Positions 14,721-21,077 of a stretch of DNA of 21,077 nt are shown here, piece after piece. Source of the DNA: LMDS01 sp039930465 (lineage in GTDB: Bacteria > Pseudomonadota > Gammaproteobacteria > Burkholderiales > Burkholderiaceae_C); NCBI GenBank assembly GCA_039930465.1, contig JBDTTU010000075.1, forward strand, positions 1 to 21,077. The letters run 5' to 3'. Made by a program: the position numbers and the translations under genes. How positions within the stretch are numbered: the first letter of the stretch is position 1; each line of letters starts with the position of its first letter. The notes beneath the pieces are model-generated. The model saw nothing but the letters and a program-made list of their open reading frames with translations. It was not told where the DNA came from and did no database searches.

Positions 14721-15911
14721 TCAGAGATCGTGCAGGCGCGCGTCCGTCCAGCGGCCGTCGGCCCGGCTCGACTCGACCACGGCCTCGATGAACTTCATGC
14801 CGCGCGCGCCGTCTTCCACGGTTGGCACGGTGCAGGCCAGCGGGTCGGGCGCGCGCCCTTGCCAACGGGCCTGGATCTGCTCGGCCATGTCGCGGTAGAT
14901 TTGCGCAAAGCCCTCGAGGTAGCCCTCGGGGTGGCCCGCCGGAATGCGGGTGGCCTGGGCTGCCGCGGCACCGCTGCCGGGGCCGCCGCGCGTGATCAGC
15001 CGGGGCTGCTGGCCGAGCGGTGTGAACCACAAATGGTTCGGGCTTTCCTGGCGGAATTCCAAACCCGCCTTGCTGCCGTAGATGCGCACGCGCAACGCGT
15101 TCTCGTTGCCCGGCGCCACTTGGCTGGACCACAGCATGCCGCGCGCGCCATTCGTGTAGCGCATCATCATGTGGGCGTTGTCGTCCAGGCGCCGGCCGGC
15201 GACGAAAGTTGTCAGGTCGGCACTGACGGCAGCCAGTTCGAGGCCGGAGATGAAGCGCACCAGGTGCTCGGCGTGGGTGCCGATGTCACCGAGCGAGCCG
15301 CCAGCCCCGGCCTGCGCGGGGTCGACGCGCCATGCGGCCTGCTTCTGCCCGGTCGACTCGAGATCGGTGCTGAGCCAGTCTTGCGGGTACTCGGCGTGCA
15401 CCACGCGGATTTCGCCGAGCTCGCCGGCCGCCACCATGTCGCGCGCCTGACGCACCATCGGGTAGCCGCTGTAGTTGTGCGTGAGCGCGAACAGGCGGCC
15501 GCTCTTGCGCACGCGCTGCACCAGCTCGAGCGCCTCGGCCAGCGTGGTGGTCAGCGGCTTGTCGCAGATCACGTCGATGCCGGCATCCAGAAATGCGCTC
15601 GCGATGCGCCCATGCAGGTGGTTCGGCGTGACGATGGCGACGACGTCGATGCCGTCTTCGCGGGCCGACTCCTTGCGCGCCATGTCGGCATAGTCGGCAT
15701 AGCTGCGGTCGGCGGCGATGTGAAGCTCGGCGGCGCTTGCCGCCGCACGTGCGGCATCGGACGACAGCGCTCCCGCAAGCAACTCGTAGCGGTCGTCGAT
15801 CCGTGCCGCCATGCGATGCACGCCGCCGATGAAAGCGCCCTGGCCGCCACCCACCATGCCCAGGCGGATGCGACGGGGCGCGGCGCCTGTCTTTGCTGCT
15901 TCGATTGCCAT
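14721..15911 (-). CDS. Gfo/Idh/MocA family NAD(P)-dependent oxidoreductase
   Basis: A 396-residue sugar dehydrogenase-type enzyme. The Rossmann nucleotide loop GGGQGAFIG is at 21-29, and TPNHLH (95-100) contacts the cofactor. The catalytic lysine is Lys118 in CDKPLT, the family's E/D-K-P motif, and Asp209/His213 in GDIGTH complete the usual active site. Members oxidise or reduce a ring carbon of sugars, inositols or glycosides, often giving 3-keto intermediates. GAGGA 8 nt before the ATG supports the start. It is 10 nt after the isomerase-like gene, a pairing often seen in glycoside, inositol and anhydrosugar catabolism. Substrate cannot be read from the sequence. Confidence 0.94.
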   Translation of the reverse strand: MAIEAAKTGAAPRRIRLGMVGGGQGAFIGGVHRMAARIDDRYELLAGALSSDAARAAASAAELHIAADRSYADYADMARKESAREDGIDVVAIVTPNHLHGRIASAFLDAGIDVICDKPLTTTLAEALELVQRVRKSGRLFALTHNYSGYPMVRQARDMVAAGELGEIRVVHAEYPQDWLSTDLESTGQKQAAWRVDPAQAGAGGSLGDIGTHAEHLVRFISGLELAAVSADLTTFVAGRRLDDNAHMMMRYTNGARGMLWSSQVAPGNENALRVRIYGSKAGLEFRQESPNHLWFTPLGQQPRLITRGGPGSGAAAAQATRIPAGHPEGYLEGFAQIYRDMAEQIQARWQGRAPDPLACTVPTVEDGARGMKFIEAVVESSRADGRWTDARLHDL

Positions 15912-15921
15912 GGCGCGGTCC

Positions 15922-16977
15922 TCAGCCGATGCCCAGCATCTTCTTGTTCGCAGCGGTGTTCACGCCGCCGCCGGCAAAGTCGTCGAAGGCCCGCTCTGCA
16001 ACGCGAATGATGTGCTCGGCAATGAACGTCGCCCCTTCGCGCGCGCCGTCTTCGGGGTGCTTGAGGCAGCATTCCCACTCCAGCACGGCCCAACCGGGAA
16101 AGTCGTAGGCCGCCATCTTCGAGAAGATCGCAGCGAAATCGACCTGCCCGTCGCCGAGCGAACGGAAACGGCCCGCGCGCTTGAGCCAGGGCTGGAAGCC
16201 GCCGTACACACCCTGTTTGCCGGTCGGGTTGAACTCGGCATCCTTCACGTGGAAGATCTTGATGCGGTCGTGGTAGTAGTCGATGTTGTCCAGGTAGTTG
16301 AGCTGTTGCAGCACGAAGTGGCTCGGGTCGTAGAGCAGGCAGGCCCGCTTGTGATGGCCCACGCGCTCGAGAAACATCTCGTAGGTCTCGCCATCATGCA
16401 GATCCTCGCCCGGGTGGATCTCGTAGCAAACATCCACGCCGGCACCGTCGAATGCATCGAGGATCGGGCGCCAACGCTTTGCAAGCTCGTCGAACGCCTC
16501 TTCGATCAGGCCGGCGGGGCGCGGTGGCCACGAGTAGAGATAGGGCCACGCCAGCGCACCCGAAAACGTGGCGTGCGCGGTCAGCCCCAAATTCGCGGAC
16601 GCCTTGGCGGCGTACAACATCTGCTGCACGGCCCACTTCTGGCGCGCCACCGGGTTGCCACGCACCTCTGGGGCGGCAAAGCCGTCGAAGCCGGCGTCGT
16701 AGGCGGGGTGCACGGCCACGAGCTGGCCCTGCAGGTGGGTGGAGAGCTCCGTGATCTCCAGCCCGTGCTGCGCCAGCGTGCCCATCACTTCCTCGCAATA
16801 GGTCTTGCTCTCGGCCGCATTCTTCAAGTCAAAAAGGCGGCCGTCCCAACTCGGCATCTGGATGCCCTTGTAGCCCAGACCGGAGGCCCACTTCGCAATC
16901 GAATCGAGTGAATTGAATGGCGCCGCGTCACCCGCAAACTGCGCCAGAAAAATGGCAGGCCCCTTGATGATCTTCAT
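15922..16977 (-). CDS. Sugar isomerase/epimerase-like TIM-barrel enzyme (AP endonuclease 2 family)
   Basis: A 351-residue metal-dependent TIM barrel and first gene of the leftward catabolic operon. The four expected metal ligands appear in order: Glu in CYEIHPGED, Asp in YDPSHFVL, His in IFHVKDAEF, and Glu in VLEWECC near the end. The family includes xylose isomerase-like epimerases, inosose dehydratases, and hydro-lyases or beta-eliminases acting on 3-keto sugars. The paired Gfo/Idh/MocA dehydrogenase favours a keto-sugar substrate. AGGAGACA directly before the ATG gives a strong ribosome site, almost identical to that of the divergent binding-protein gene. The start is therefore secure; the reaction is open. 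Confidence 0.92.
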   Translation of the reverse strand: MKIIKGPAIFLAQFAGDAAPFNSLDSIAKWASGLGYKGIQMPSWDGRLFDLKNAAESKTYCEEVMGTLAQHGLEITELSTHLQGQLVAVHPAYDAGFDGFAAPEVRGNPVARQKWAVQQMLYAAKASANLGLTAHATFSGALAWPYLYSWPPRPAGLIEEAFDELAKRWRPILDAFDGAGVDVCYEIHPGEDLHDGETYEMFLERVGHHKRACLLYDPSHFVLQQLNYLDNIDYYHDRIKIFHVKDAEFNPTGKQGVYGGFQPWLKRAGRFRSLGDGQVDFAAIFSKMAAYDFPGWAVLEWECCLKHPEDGAREGATFIAEHIIRVAERAFDDFAGGGVNTAANKKMLGIG

Positions 16978-17037
16978 GTCTGTCTCCTGTGGAAAACACG
17001 CGTCGTCGCGCCCGCGGCGAGCGCGATTTCGGCGCCG

Positions 17038-17066
17038 ATGATGCGTCCAAAAAAAAACGAAGTCAA
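17038..17066 (-). promoter_or_regulatory. Candidate promoter of the leftward catabolic operon
   Basis: On the minus strand TTGACT (17061-17066) is followed after 17 bp by CATCAT (17038-17043): a good -35 and a weak -10. It lies just beyond operator 1, so one bound repressor could influence both directions. An A-tract at 17049-17057 falls in the spacer. Confidence 0.4.
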
Positions 17067-17069
17067 CAT

Positions 17070-17082
17070 CTGGTCTGACCAG
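17070..17082. promoter_or_regulatory. Operator 1, 13-bp palindrome
   Basis: CTGGTCTGACCAG has 6-bp arms around one central base. It abuts the -35 box of the rightward promoter and lies 3 nt upstream of the leftward -35. The TGGTC-n-GACCA form is typical of operators of GntR-family, FCD-subfamily regulators such as LldR/PdhR relatives. Confidence 0.75.
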
Positions 17083-17111
17083 TTGACAGGCGATTTTGAA
17101 TCTTCTATTCT
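17083..17111 (+). promoter_or_regulatory. Sigma-70 promoter of the sugar ABC transporter operon
   Basis: A perfect -35 TTGACA (17083-17088) and -10 TATTCT (17106-17111) with 17-bp spacing. The expected start near 17118 falls inside operator 2. It is flanked on both sides by the same palindrome, so tight repression is expected without inducer. Confidence 0.7.
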
Positions 17112-17114
17112 GCG

Positions 17115-17139
17115 CTGGTCAGACCAGATTTTGGTCTGA
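17115..17139. promoter_or_regulatory. Operator 2 plus extra half-site
   Basis: CTGGTCAGACCAG (17115-17127) is the exact reverse complement of operator 1 and covers the predicted transcription start. A further half-site TGGTCTGA follows at 17132-17139. Centres of the two full sites are 45 bp apart, so looping or cooperative binding is possible. Confidence 0.75.
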
Positions 17140-17195
17140 AGAGCGAACGGCGCAGACACAAGAATCCGCGCTACCCAACGTAGACAGGAGACAAC

Positions 17196-18503
17196 ATGGT
17201 GAAGACCCTTTCAAAGGTCATTGCGGCGGCGGCGCTGTTGACCTTTGCTCAGCTGGGCCAGGCCCAGCAGAAGCTGACGATCCTTTGGGCTGAATGGGAC
17301 CCGGCCAACTACCTGCAGGAGTTGGTGAAGGACTACGAAAAAGAGACCGGCGTCAAGGTGGTGGTGGAGACCACGCCCTGGCCCGACTTCCAGAACAAGG
17401 CGTTCAAGGAGTTCACCGCCAAGGGCTCGGCCTACGACATGGTGGTGGGTGATTCGCAATGGCTGGGCGCGGGCTCCACCGGCGGCCACTATGTCAACCT
17501 GACCGACTTCTTCAAGAAGCACAAGGTCGCCGAAACCATGGCGCCTGCGACCGTCAAGGGCTATGCCGAGTACCCCGGCAACAGCGGCAAGTACTGGGCG
17601 ATCCCGCTCGAGGGCGACGCCACCGGCATGGCCTACCGCAAAGATTGGTTCGAAGACCCGAAAGAAATGGCCGCCTTCAAGGCCAAGTACGGTTACGCCT
17701 TGGGTGTGCCCAAGACATGGAAGGAACTGGGCGACATTGCCGAGTTCTTCCACCGCCCGAAAGAGAAGCGCTACGGTTTGACGGTCTATACCGACAACAG
17801 CTACGACGCGCTCGCGATGGGCGTCGAGAACGTGATCTTCAGCTACGGCGGCGACCTTGGCGACTACGCGACCAACAAGGTGGCCGGCATCATCAACTCG
17901 AAGCAGAACATCGAGGCGCTGAACTTCTACAAGAAACTCTACGGCTACACGCCGCCCGATTGGGGCAAGACCTTCTTCCAGGAAGCCAATCAGGCGGTCA
18001 CGGAAGGTCTGGCGGCGATGAGCATGAACTTCTTCGCGTTCTTCCCGGCGCTGGCCAACGAGAAGACCAACAAGTACGCCAAGGTCACCGGCTACTTCGC
18101 GATGCCCAAGGGTCCGACGGGCAAGCAGTTCGCCGCACTCGGCGGGCAGGGCATCTCGGTTGTGAGCTACTCGAAGAACAAAGAGGCTTCGGTGAAGTTC
18201 CTTGAGTGGTTCGTGCGTGAAGACGTGCAGAAGAGGTGGGGCGAGTTGGGCGGCTACACCTGCAATGCGGCGATCCTGAAGTCCGACGCGTTCCGTAAGG
18301 CCACGCCCTACAACGAAGCGTTCTACCAGTCGATGTTCATGGTCAAGGACTTCTGGGCCGTGCCGGAATATGCCGAGCTGCTGACCGCAATGAACAAGCG
18401 CGTGCACCCCTTCGTCGTTGGCGGCAAAGGTACCGCCGCAGAGGCCATGAACGGGCTCGAGAAGGACTGGGAAGCCACCTTCAAGAAGTACTCCAAGAAG
18501 TAA
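17196..18503 (+). CDS. Sugar ABC transporter extracellular substrate-binding protein (family 1)
   Basis: A 435-residue periplasmic receptor of a CUT1-type importer. A signal peptide (MVKTLSKVIAAAALLTFAQ...) ends at GQA near residue 23. The mature N-terminus LTILWAEWDPANYLQELVKDY and segments such as AYDMVVGDSQWLGAG, IPLEGDATGMAYRKDWF and KEASVKFLEWFVREDVQKRW are typical of family 1 extracellular solute-binding proteins. Several aromatic residues (Trp32, Trp35, Trp64 and others) could line a sugar-stacking cleft. GGAG 5 nt before the ATG gives a good start, and the gene sits behind the best promoter in the window. The substrate is not identifiable; by context it should be the compound degraded by the divergent operon. 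Confidence 0.94.
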   Translation: MVKTLSKVIAAAALLTFAQLGQAQQKLTILWAEWDPANYLQELVKDYEKETGVKVVVETTPWPDFQNKAFKEFTAKGSAYDMVVGDSQWLGAGSTGGHYVNLTDFFKKHKVAETMAPATVKGYAEYPGNSGKYWAIPLEGDATGMAYRKDWFEDPKEMAAFKAKYGYALGVPKTWKELGDIAEFFHRPKEKRYGLTVYTDNSYDALAMGVENVIFSYGGDLGDYATNKVAGIINSKQNIEALNFYKKLYGYTPPDWGKTFFQEANQAVTEGLAAMSMNFFAFFPALANEKTNKYAKVTGYFAMPKGPTGKQFAALGGQGISVVSYSKNKEASVKFLEWFVREDVQKRWGELGGYTCNAAILKSDAFRKATPYNEAFYQSMFMVKDFWAVPEYAELLTAMNKRVHPFVVGGKGTAAEAMNGLEKDWEATFKKYSKK

Positions 18504-18512
18504 GTTGGCCCG

Positions 18513-18539
18513 GTGGCGCGCTGCTGCGGCGGCGCGCCG
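18513..18539 (+). other. Intercistronic stem-loop after the binding-protein gene
   Basis: GGCGCGC (18515-18521) pairs with GCGCGCC (18532-18538) around a 10-nt loop. It starts 11 nt after the stop codon and is not followed by a T-run. Such structures between binding-protein and permease genes usually protect the upstream message or terminate part of it, giving more binding protein than membrane subunits. Confidence 0.5.
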
Positions 18540-18614
18540 GTTTCAGTCTCGTTCGACGGCGTGCCTCGAGTGGCGCGCCGCCGTGCGCTTTCGCGTCAAC
18601 CTACGTTCAGATTC

Positions 18615-19508
18615 ATGACACAGCTCGCTTCAAAAGGGCCGGCATTGCCTCGTCGCGGCATGAGCGACCTGGGAATCCGCAACCTCTTCATCATCCCGAC
18701 GCTCATATTTTTGATCGTCTTCAACATCTTCCCGCTGCTGTATTCGCTCGGCTATTCGTTCACCGATTACCGGGCCTCGATGAACGATACGGTGAGCTTC
18801 GTCGGGTTGCAGAACTACCGCGAACTGCTGGCTGACCCCGCCATCTGGAACAACTTCACCATCACGGCCAAGTACGTGTTGATCTCGGTCACCGGGCAGG
18901 TGGTGGTGGGTTTCGGCACGGCACTGCTGCTCAACCGCGCGATCCCGGCCAAGGGACTCCTGACCACGCTGATGATGCTGCCGATGATGATGTGCATGGC
19001 CGTGGTCGGCTTGTTCTGGCAACTGCTCTACAACCCCTCGTGGGGCATCGTCAACTATGTCTTCGGCACCGACGGCATGGTCTGGCTCTCCGACCCCGAT
19101 GTTGCCTTGTGGGCGGTCGCCATCACCGACATCTGGATGTGGTCGCCGTTCGTGATGTTGCTGTCGCTGGCCGGCTTGTCGGCCATCCCGCCTTCACTGT
19201 ACGAGGCGGCGGCGATCGACCGCGCCTCGCGCTGGTTCGTGTTCTGGCGCATCACGCTGCCGCTGGTATCGCCGCTGCTGCTGATCGCGGTGATCTTCCG
19301 CACCATGGAGGCGTTCAAGACCTTCGACATCGCCTACGTGATGGCGAGCATGGAGGAAACCGAGCTGGTCGCGATCAGGCTCTACAAGATGGCCTTCAAC
19401 GAATGGCAGACCGGGCGCTCGTGCGCACTCGCCTACCTGATGTTGCTGGCCGTGTTGGCGATCACGAACGTGTACGTGAAGTACCTCAACCGCATCAAAG
19501 AGAGATAG
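18615..19508 (+). CDS. Sugar ABC transporter permease, MalF/UgpA type
   Basis: A 297-residue inner-membrane subunit with six predicted helices. The first (RNLFIIPTLIFLIVFNIFPLLYSLGYSF) has the usual FxxPxxxxxxxFxxxPxxxSxxxSF character of CUT1 permeases. The coupling loop reads YEAAAIDRASRWFVFWRITLPLVSP, a good EAA motif (EAAxxDGAsxwxxFwxItlP). The ATG at 18615 is chosen; a second in-frame ATG at 18660, directly before SDLGIRN, is a real alternative, and neither has a clear ribosome site. The open frame back to 18513 covers the intercistronic stem-loop and is ignored. It is followed after 4 nt by the second permease. Confidence 0.93.
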   Translation: MTQLASKGPALPRRGMSDLGIRNLFIIPTLIFLIVFNIFPLLYSLGYSFTDYRASMNDTVSFVGLQNYRELLADPAIWNNFTITAKYVLISVTGQVVVGFGTALLLNRAIPAKGLLTTLMMLPMMMCMAVVGLFWQLLYNPSWGIVNYVFGTDGMVWLSDPDVALWAVAITDIWMWSPFVMLLSLAGLSAIPPSLYEAAAIDRASRWFVFWRITLPLVSPLLLIAVIFRTMEAFKTFDIAYVMASMEETELVAIRLYKMAFNEWQTGRSCALAYLMLLAVLAITNVYVKYLNRIKER

Positions 19509-19512
19509 CCCT

Positions 19513-20472
19513 GTGGCCATCGTTCAATCAAGAGCCTCGCACTGGTGGAATCGGGCAGCGATCGCGGCAGCGTTGGTGCTGCTGGTGCTCAGCATGATTC
19601 CCCTGTACTGGATCGCCTCGACGGCGTTCAAGCCGCGCGCGGTGGCGACGACCGTGCCGCCAACCGTGTTCTTCACACCCGAAATCACGCCCTTCATCAA
19701 GCTCTTCACCTCGCGTGTGCAGCAGCGCGGCGAACGCGACGAGGCTGCCTACGCCCAGGCGCCTTGGTGGGAAAAGCTCGTGATGGACAGTGGCGACCGT
19801 TTCATCAAAGACGACAAGGGCAACATCGAGGCCTCGGGATACGTCGCGCGGTTCTTCAACAGCATCGTCATCGCCGTCTCCAGCACCTTCTTCGCCGTCG
19901 CGCTCGGCACCATGACCGCGTACGGCTTCTCGCGCTTCAAGATGCCGGGTGAAGGCGACTGGCTGTTCTTCATTCTGTCGACGCGCATGCTGCCGCCGGT
20001 GGTGGTGGCGATCCCGATGTTTCTGATGTACCGCGCGGTCGGCCTCGTTGACACTCACAGCGGGCTGATCATTCTGTACACGGCGTTCAACCTCTCGTTC
20101 TCGGTCTGGTTGATGAAGGGCTTCGTTGACGAGATTCCGAAAGAATACGAAGAGGCTGCTCTCGTCGATGGCTACACCCGCCTGGAGGCGTTTTTCAAGA
20201 TCGTGCTGCCGCAGGCGACCACCGGCATCGCAGCGACGGCCGTGTTCTGCTTCATCACCGCATGGAACGAGTACGCCTTCGCGCTCATCATGACGAACAA
20301 GAACGCGCAGACGGTGCCTCCCTATATTCCCTCACAGCTGGGCTCGGGGCTGACCGACTGGACCGTGATCGCTGCGGGCAGCCTGCTGTTCCTGATCCCG
20401 GTGTCGATATTCACCTTCCTGTTGCGCAAGCACTTGCTGCGTGGCGTGACGTTCGGTGCGATCAGAAAGTAG
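19513..20472 (+). CDS. Sugar ABC transporter permease, MalG/UgpE type
   Basis: A 319-residue partner permease starting at GTG 19513, 4 nt after the previous stop. Helix 1 (AALVLLVLSMIPLYWIASTAFKP) and the EAA loop (YEEAALVDGYTRLEAFFKIVLPQATTG) are canonical. The region between helices 1 and 2 is longer than usual: about 45 extra, mostly hydrophilic residues (roughly 70-115, containing APWWEKLVMDSGDRF and DDKGNIEASG) precede FNSIVIAVSS. This accounts for its length above the common 270-300. The insertion faces the periplasm by topology and may contact the binding protein. The family call is firm. Confidence 0.93.
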   Translation: MAIVQSRASHWWNRAAIAAALVLLVLSMIPLYWIASTAFKPRAVATTVPPTVFFTPEITPFIKLFTSRVQQRGERDEAAYAQAPWWEKLVMDSGDRFIKDDKGNIEASGYVARFFNSIVIAVSSTFFAVALGTMTAYGFSRFKMPGEGDWLFFILSTRMLPPVVVAIPMFLMYRAVGLVDTHSGLIILYTAFNLSFSVWLMKGFVDEIPKEYEEAALVDGYTRLEAFFKIVLPQATTGIAATAVFCFITAWNEYAFALIMTNKNAQTVPPYIPSQLGSGLTDWTVIAAGSLLFLIPVSIFTFLLRKHLLRGVTFGAIRK

Positions 20473-20480
20473 TGCATTCC

Positions 20481-20678
20481 ATGCTCGCCAGATACTCCCG
20501 TCAACTCGAGTCCGCCAGCATGGCGCTGATGATGTTCGGCATCGTCGCACTGTGCCAGCCGTGGGTTGAAGTGCTGCACCGCTACAGCATCCTGCTGATC
20601 ATCATCGGCCTGGTGGCGTTCAACGTGTTCTCGCGCATCCAGCCGGCACCTCGGGCCGGCTCGGCGGAGGGCCATTGA
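20481..20678 (+). CDS. Small two-helix membrane protein in the sugar transporter operon
   Basis: A 65-residue protein starting at ATG 20481, 8 nt after the second permease and ending 1 nt before the ATPase start. Two hydrophobic segments are evident, SMALMMFGIVALCQPWV (about 13-29) and YSILLIIIGLVAFNVFS (about 36-52), with a short basic N-terminus and a hydrophilic tail. It is not a standard subunit of CUT1 importers. The glycerol importer GlpSTPQV operon is known to carry a different small membrane protein (DUF2160), so an accessory membrane peptide is not without precedent. I do not recognise a named family. Its tight spacing makes it a likely real, co-translated gene. Confidence 0.7.
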   Translation: MLARYSRQLESASMALMMFGIVALCQPWVEVLHRYSILLIIIGLVAFNVFSRIQPAPRAGSAEGH

Positions 20679-20679
20679 C

Positions 20680-21077
20680 ATGGCCGACATCGAGATCATC
20701 GACGCCGACAAGCACTTCGGTGCCAACCACGTCATTCGCAAGCTCAATCTGCAGATTCGTCATGGCGAGTTCGTGGTCTTGCTCGGCCCCTCGGGCTGCG
20801 GCAAAACGACAACGCTGCGCGCGCTTGCCGGGCTGGAGAGCATCGATTCGGGCGAGATCCGCATCGGCGGGCGGCGCGTTGACCTGCTGCCACCGCAGGA
20901 GCGTGACACGGCCTTCGTATTCCAGCTCTATTCGCTGTACCCGCACCTCACGGCCTTCGACAACATCGCCTTTCCGCTGCGTGCCTCCGGCATGCCCGAG
21001 GCCAAAGTGCGTGAAGCGGTCACCGCCGTGGCGAAGGTGCTGCGCATCGATCATCTGCTCAAGAAGCGGCCCTCGGC
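20680..21077 (+). CDS. Sugar ABC transporter ATP-binding protein, MalK/UgpC type (3' truncated by window)
   Basis: The first ~132 residues of the importer ATPase; the frame runs off the window end. Walker A GPSGCGKTT is present and the Q-loop reads FVFQLYSLYPHL. Many relatives have MVFQSYALYPHM there, so the Leu-Tyr-Ser version is slightly unusual. The signature LSGGQ, Walker B and any C-terminal regulatory (TOBE) domain lie beyond the edge; the visible end (LLKKRPSA) is just before the signature. GGAGG at 20666-20670, 9 nt upstream, supports the ATG at 20680. It completes the importer with the genes just upstream. Confidence 0.93.
   Translation, partial: MADIEIIDADKHFGANHVIRKLNLQIRHGEFVVLLGPSGCGKTTTLRALAGLESIDSGEIRIGGRRVDLLPPQERDTAFVFQLYSLYPHLTAFDNIAFPLRASGMPEAKVREAVTAVAKVLRIDHLLKKRPS

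Noticed and set aside
13890..16010. 706-residue plus-strand open frame
   Set aside because: It is antisense to three well-recognised enzymes and has shadow composition (R, H, A, G-rich) with no domain.
17049..17057. Run of A residues in the divergent control region
   Set aside because: It could be read as a terminator T-run on the minus strand, but no stem precedes it; more likely promoter curvature or chance.
1..21077. CRISPR arrays, tRNA or rRNA genes, transposases, phage genes
   Set aside because: None seen on either strand by reading for regular repeats, clover-leaf landmarks or family motifs.

Overview
The window looks like a chromosomal segment of a high-GC betaproteobacterium of the order Burkholderiales (Rubrivivax/Leptothrix/Rhizobacter-like). 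The basis is strong G/C bias at third codon positions, tightly packed ATGA-overlapping operons, and several best-remembered family matches: an Azotobacter-type FdI ferredoxin and FNR, DUF3014, and DUF971. The genus is an inference. I see no tRNA, rRNA, CRISPR array or insertion sequence.

Region 1 (1-5241, plus strand) is one compact gene series: the C-terminal end of a HEAT-repeat protein, a seven-iron ferredoxin, a NitT/TauT-type ABC importer (binding protein, permease, ATPase), a DUF971 protein and a ferredoxin-NADP reductase. The binding protein carries an extra C-terminal domain that resembles NosL, the copper chaperone family of nitrous oxide reductase. Putting redox proteins and an importer together suggests uptake of a small anion, cofactor precursor or metal complex whose use needs low-potential electrons. 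The substrate cannot be read from the sequence. Two putative sulfite/sulfate exporters follow (YeiH family 5250-6338, TauE/SafE family 6412-7149), which makes an organosulfur substrate one candidate.

Region 2 (7246-12490) is a mixed housekeeping/accessory stretch. It holds a small ABM-type monooxygenase, a convergent succinate-semialdehyde dehydrogenase-like gene, a degenerate patch with an ORF remnant, a divergent MbtH-like orphan paired with a small acidic protein, a 72-bp element with inverted ends, a small hypothetical gene, a DUF3014 protein and a ClC chloride/proton antiporter. The ClC gene has a readable sigma-70 promoter with a 12-bp palindrome in its spacer.

Region 3 (12671-21077) is a divergently organised carbohydrate uptake and catabolism locus. 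To the left runs an operon for a sugar isomerase/epimerase-like TIM barrel, a Gfo/Idh/MocA dehydrogenase, a PEP-hydrolase-family TIM barrel and a Tm-1-like (UPF0261) ATP-binding protein. To the right runs a CUT1 ABC sugar importer: binding protein, two permeases, a small two-helix membrane protein and a MalK/UgpC-type ATPase cut by the window edge. The shared 218-bp control region holds two copies of the same 13-bp palindrome (CTGGTCWGACCAG) bracketing a TTGACA-17-TATTCT promoter, the layout expected for a GntR/FCD-type repressor; no regulator gene is in view. The last two enzymes are the bacterial split form of the two halves of tomato Tm-1, placed here in a sugar pathway of unknown chemistry.
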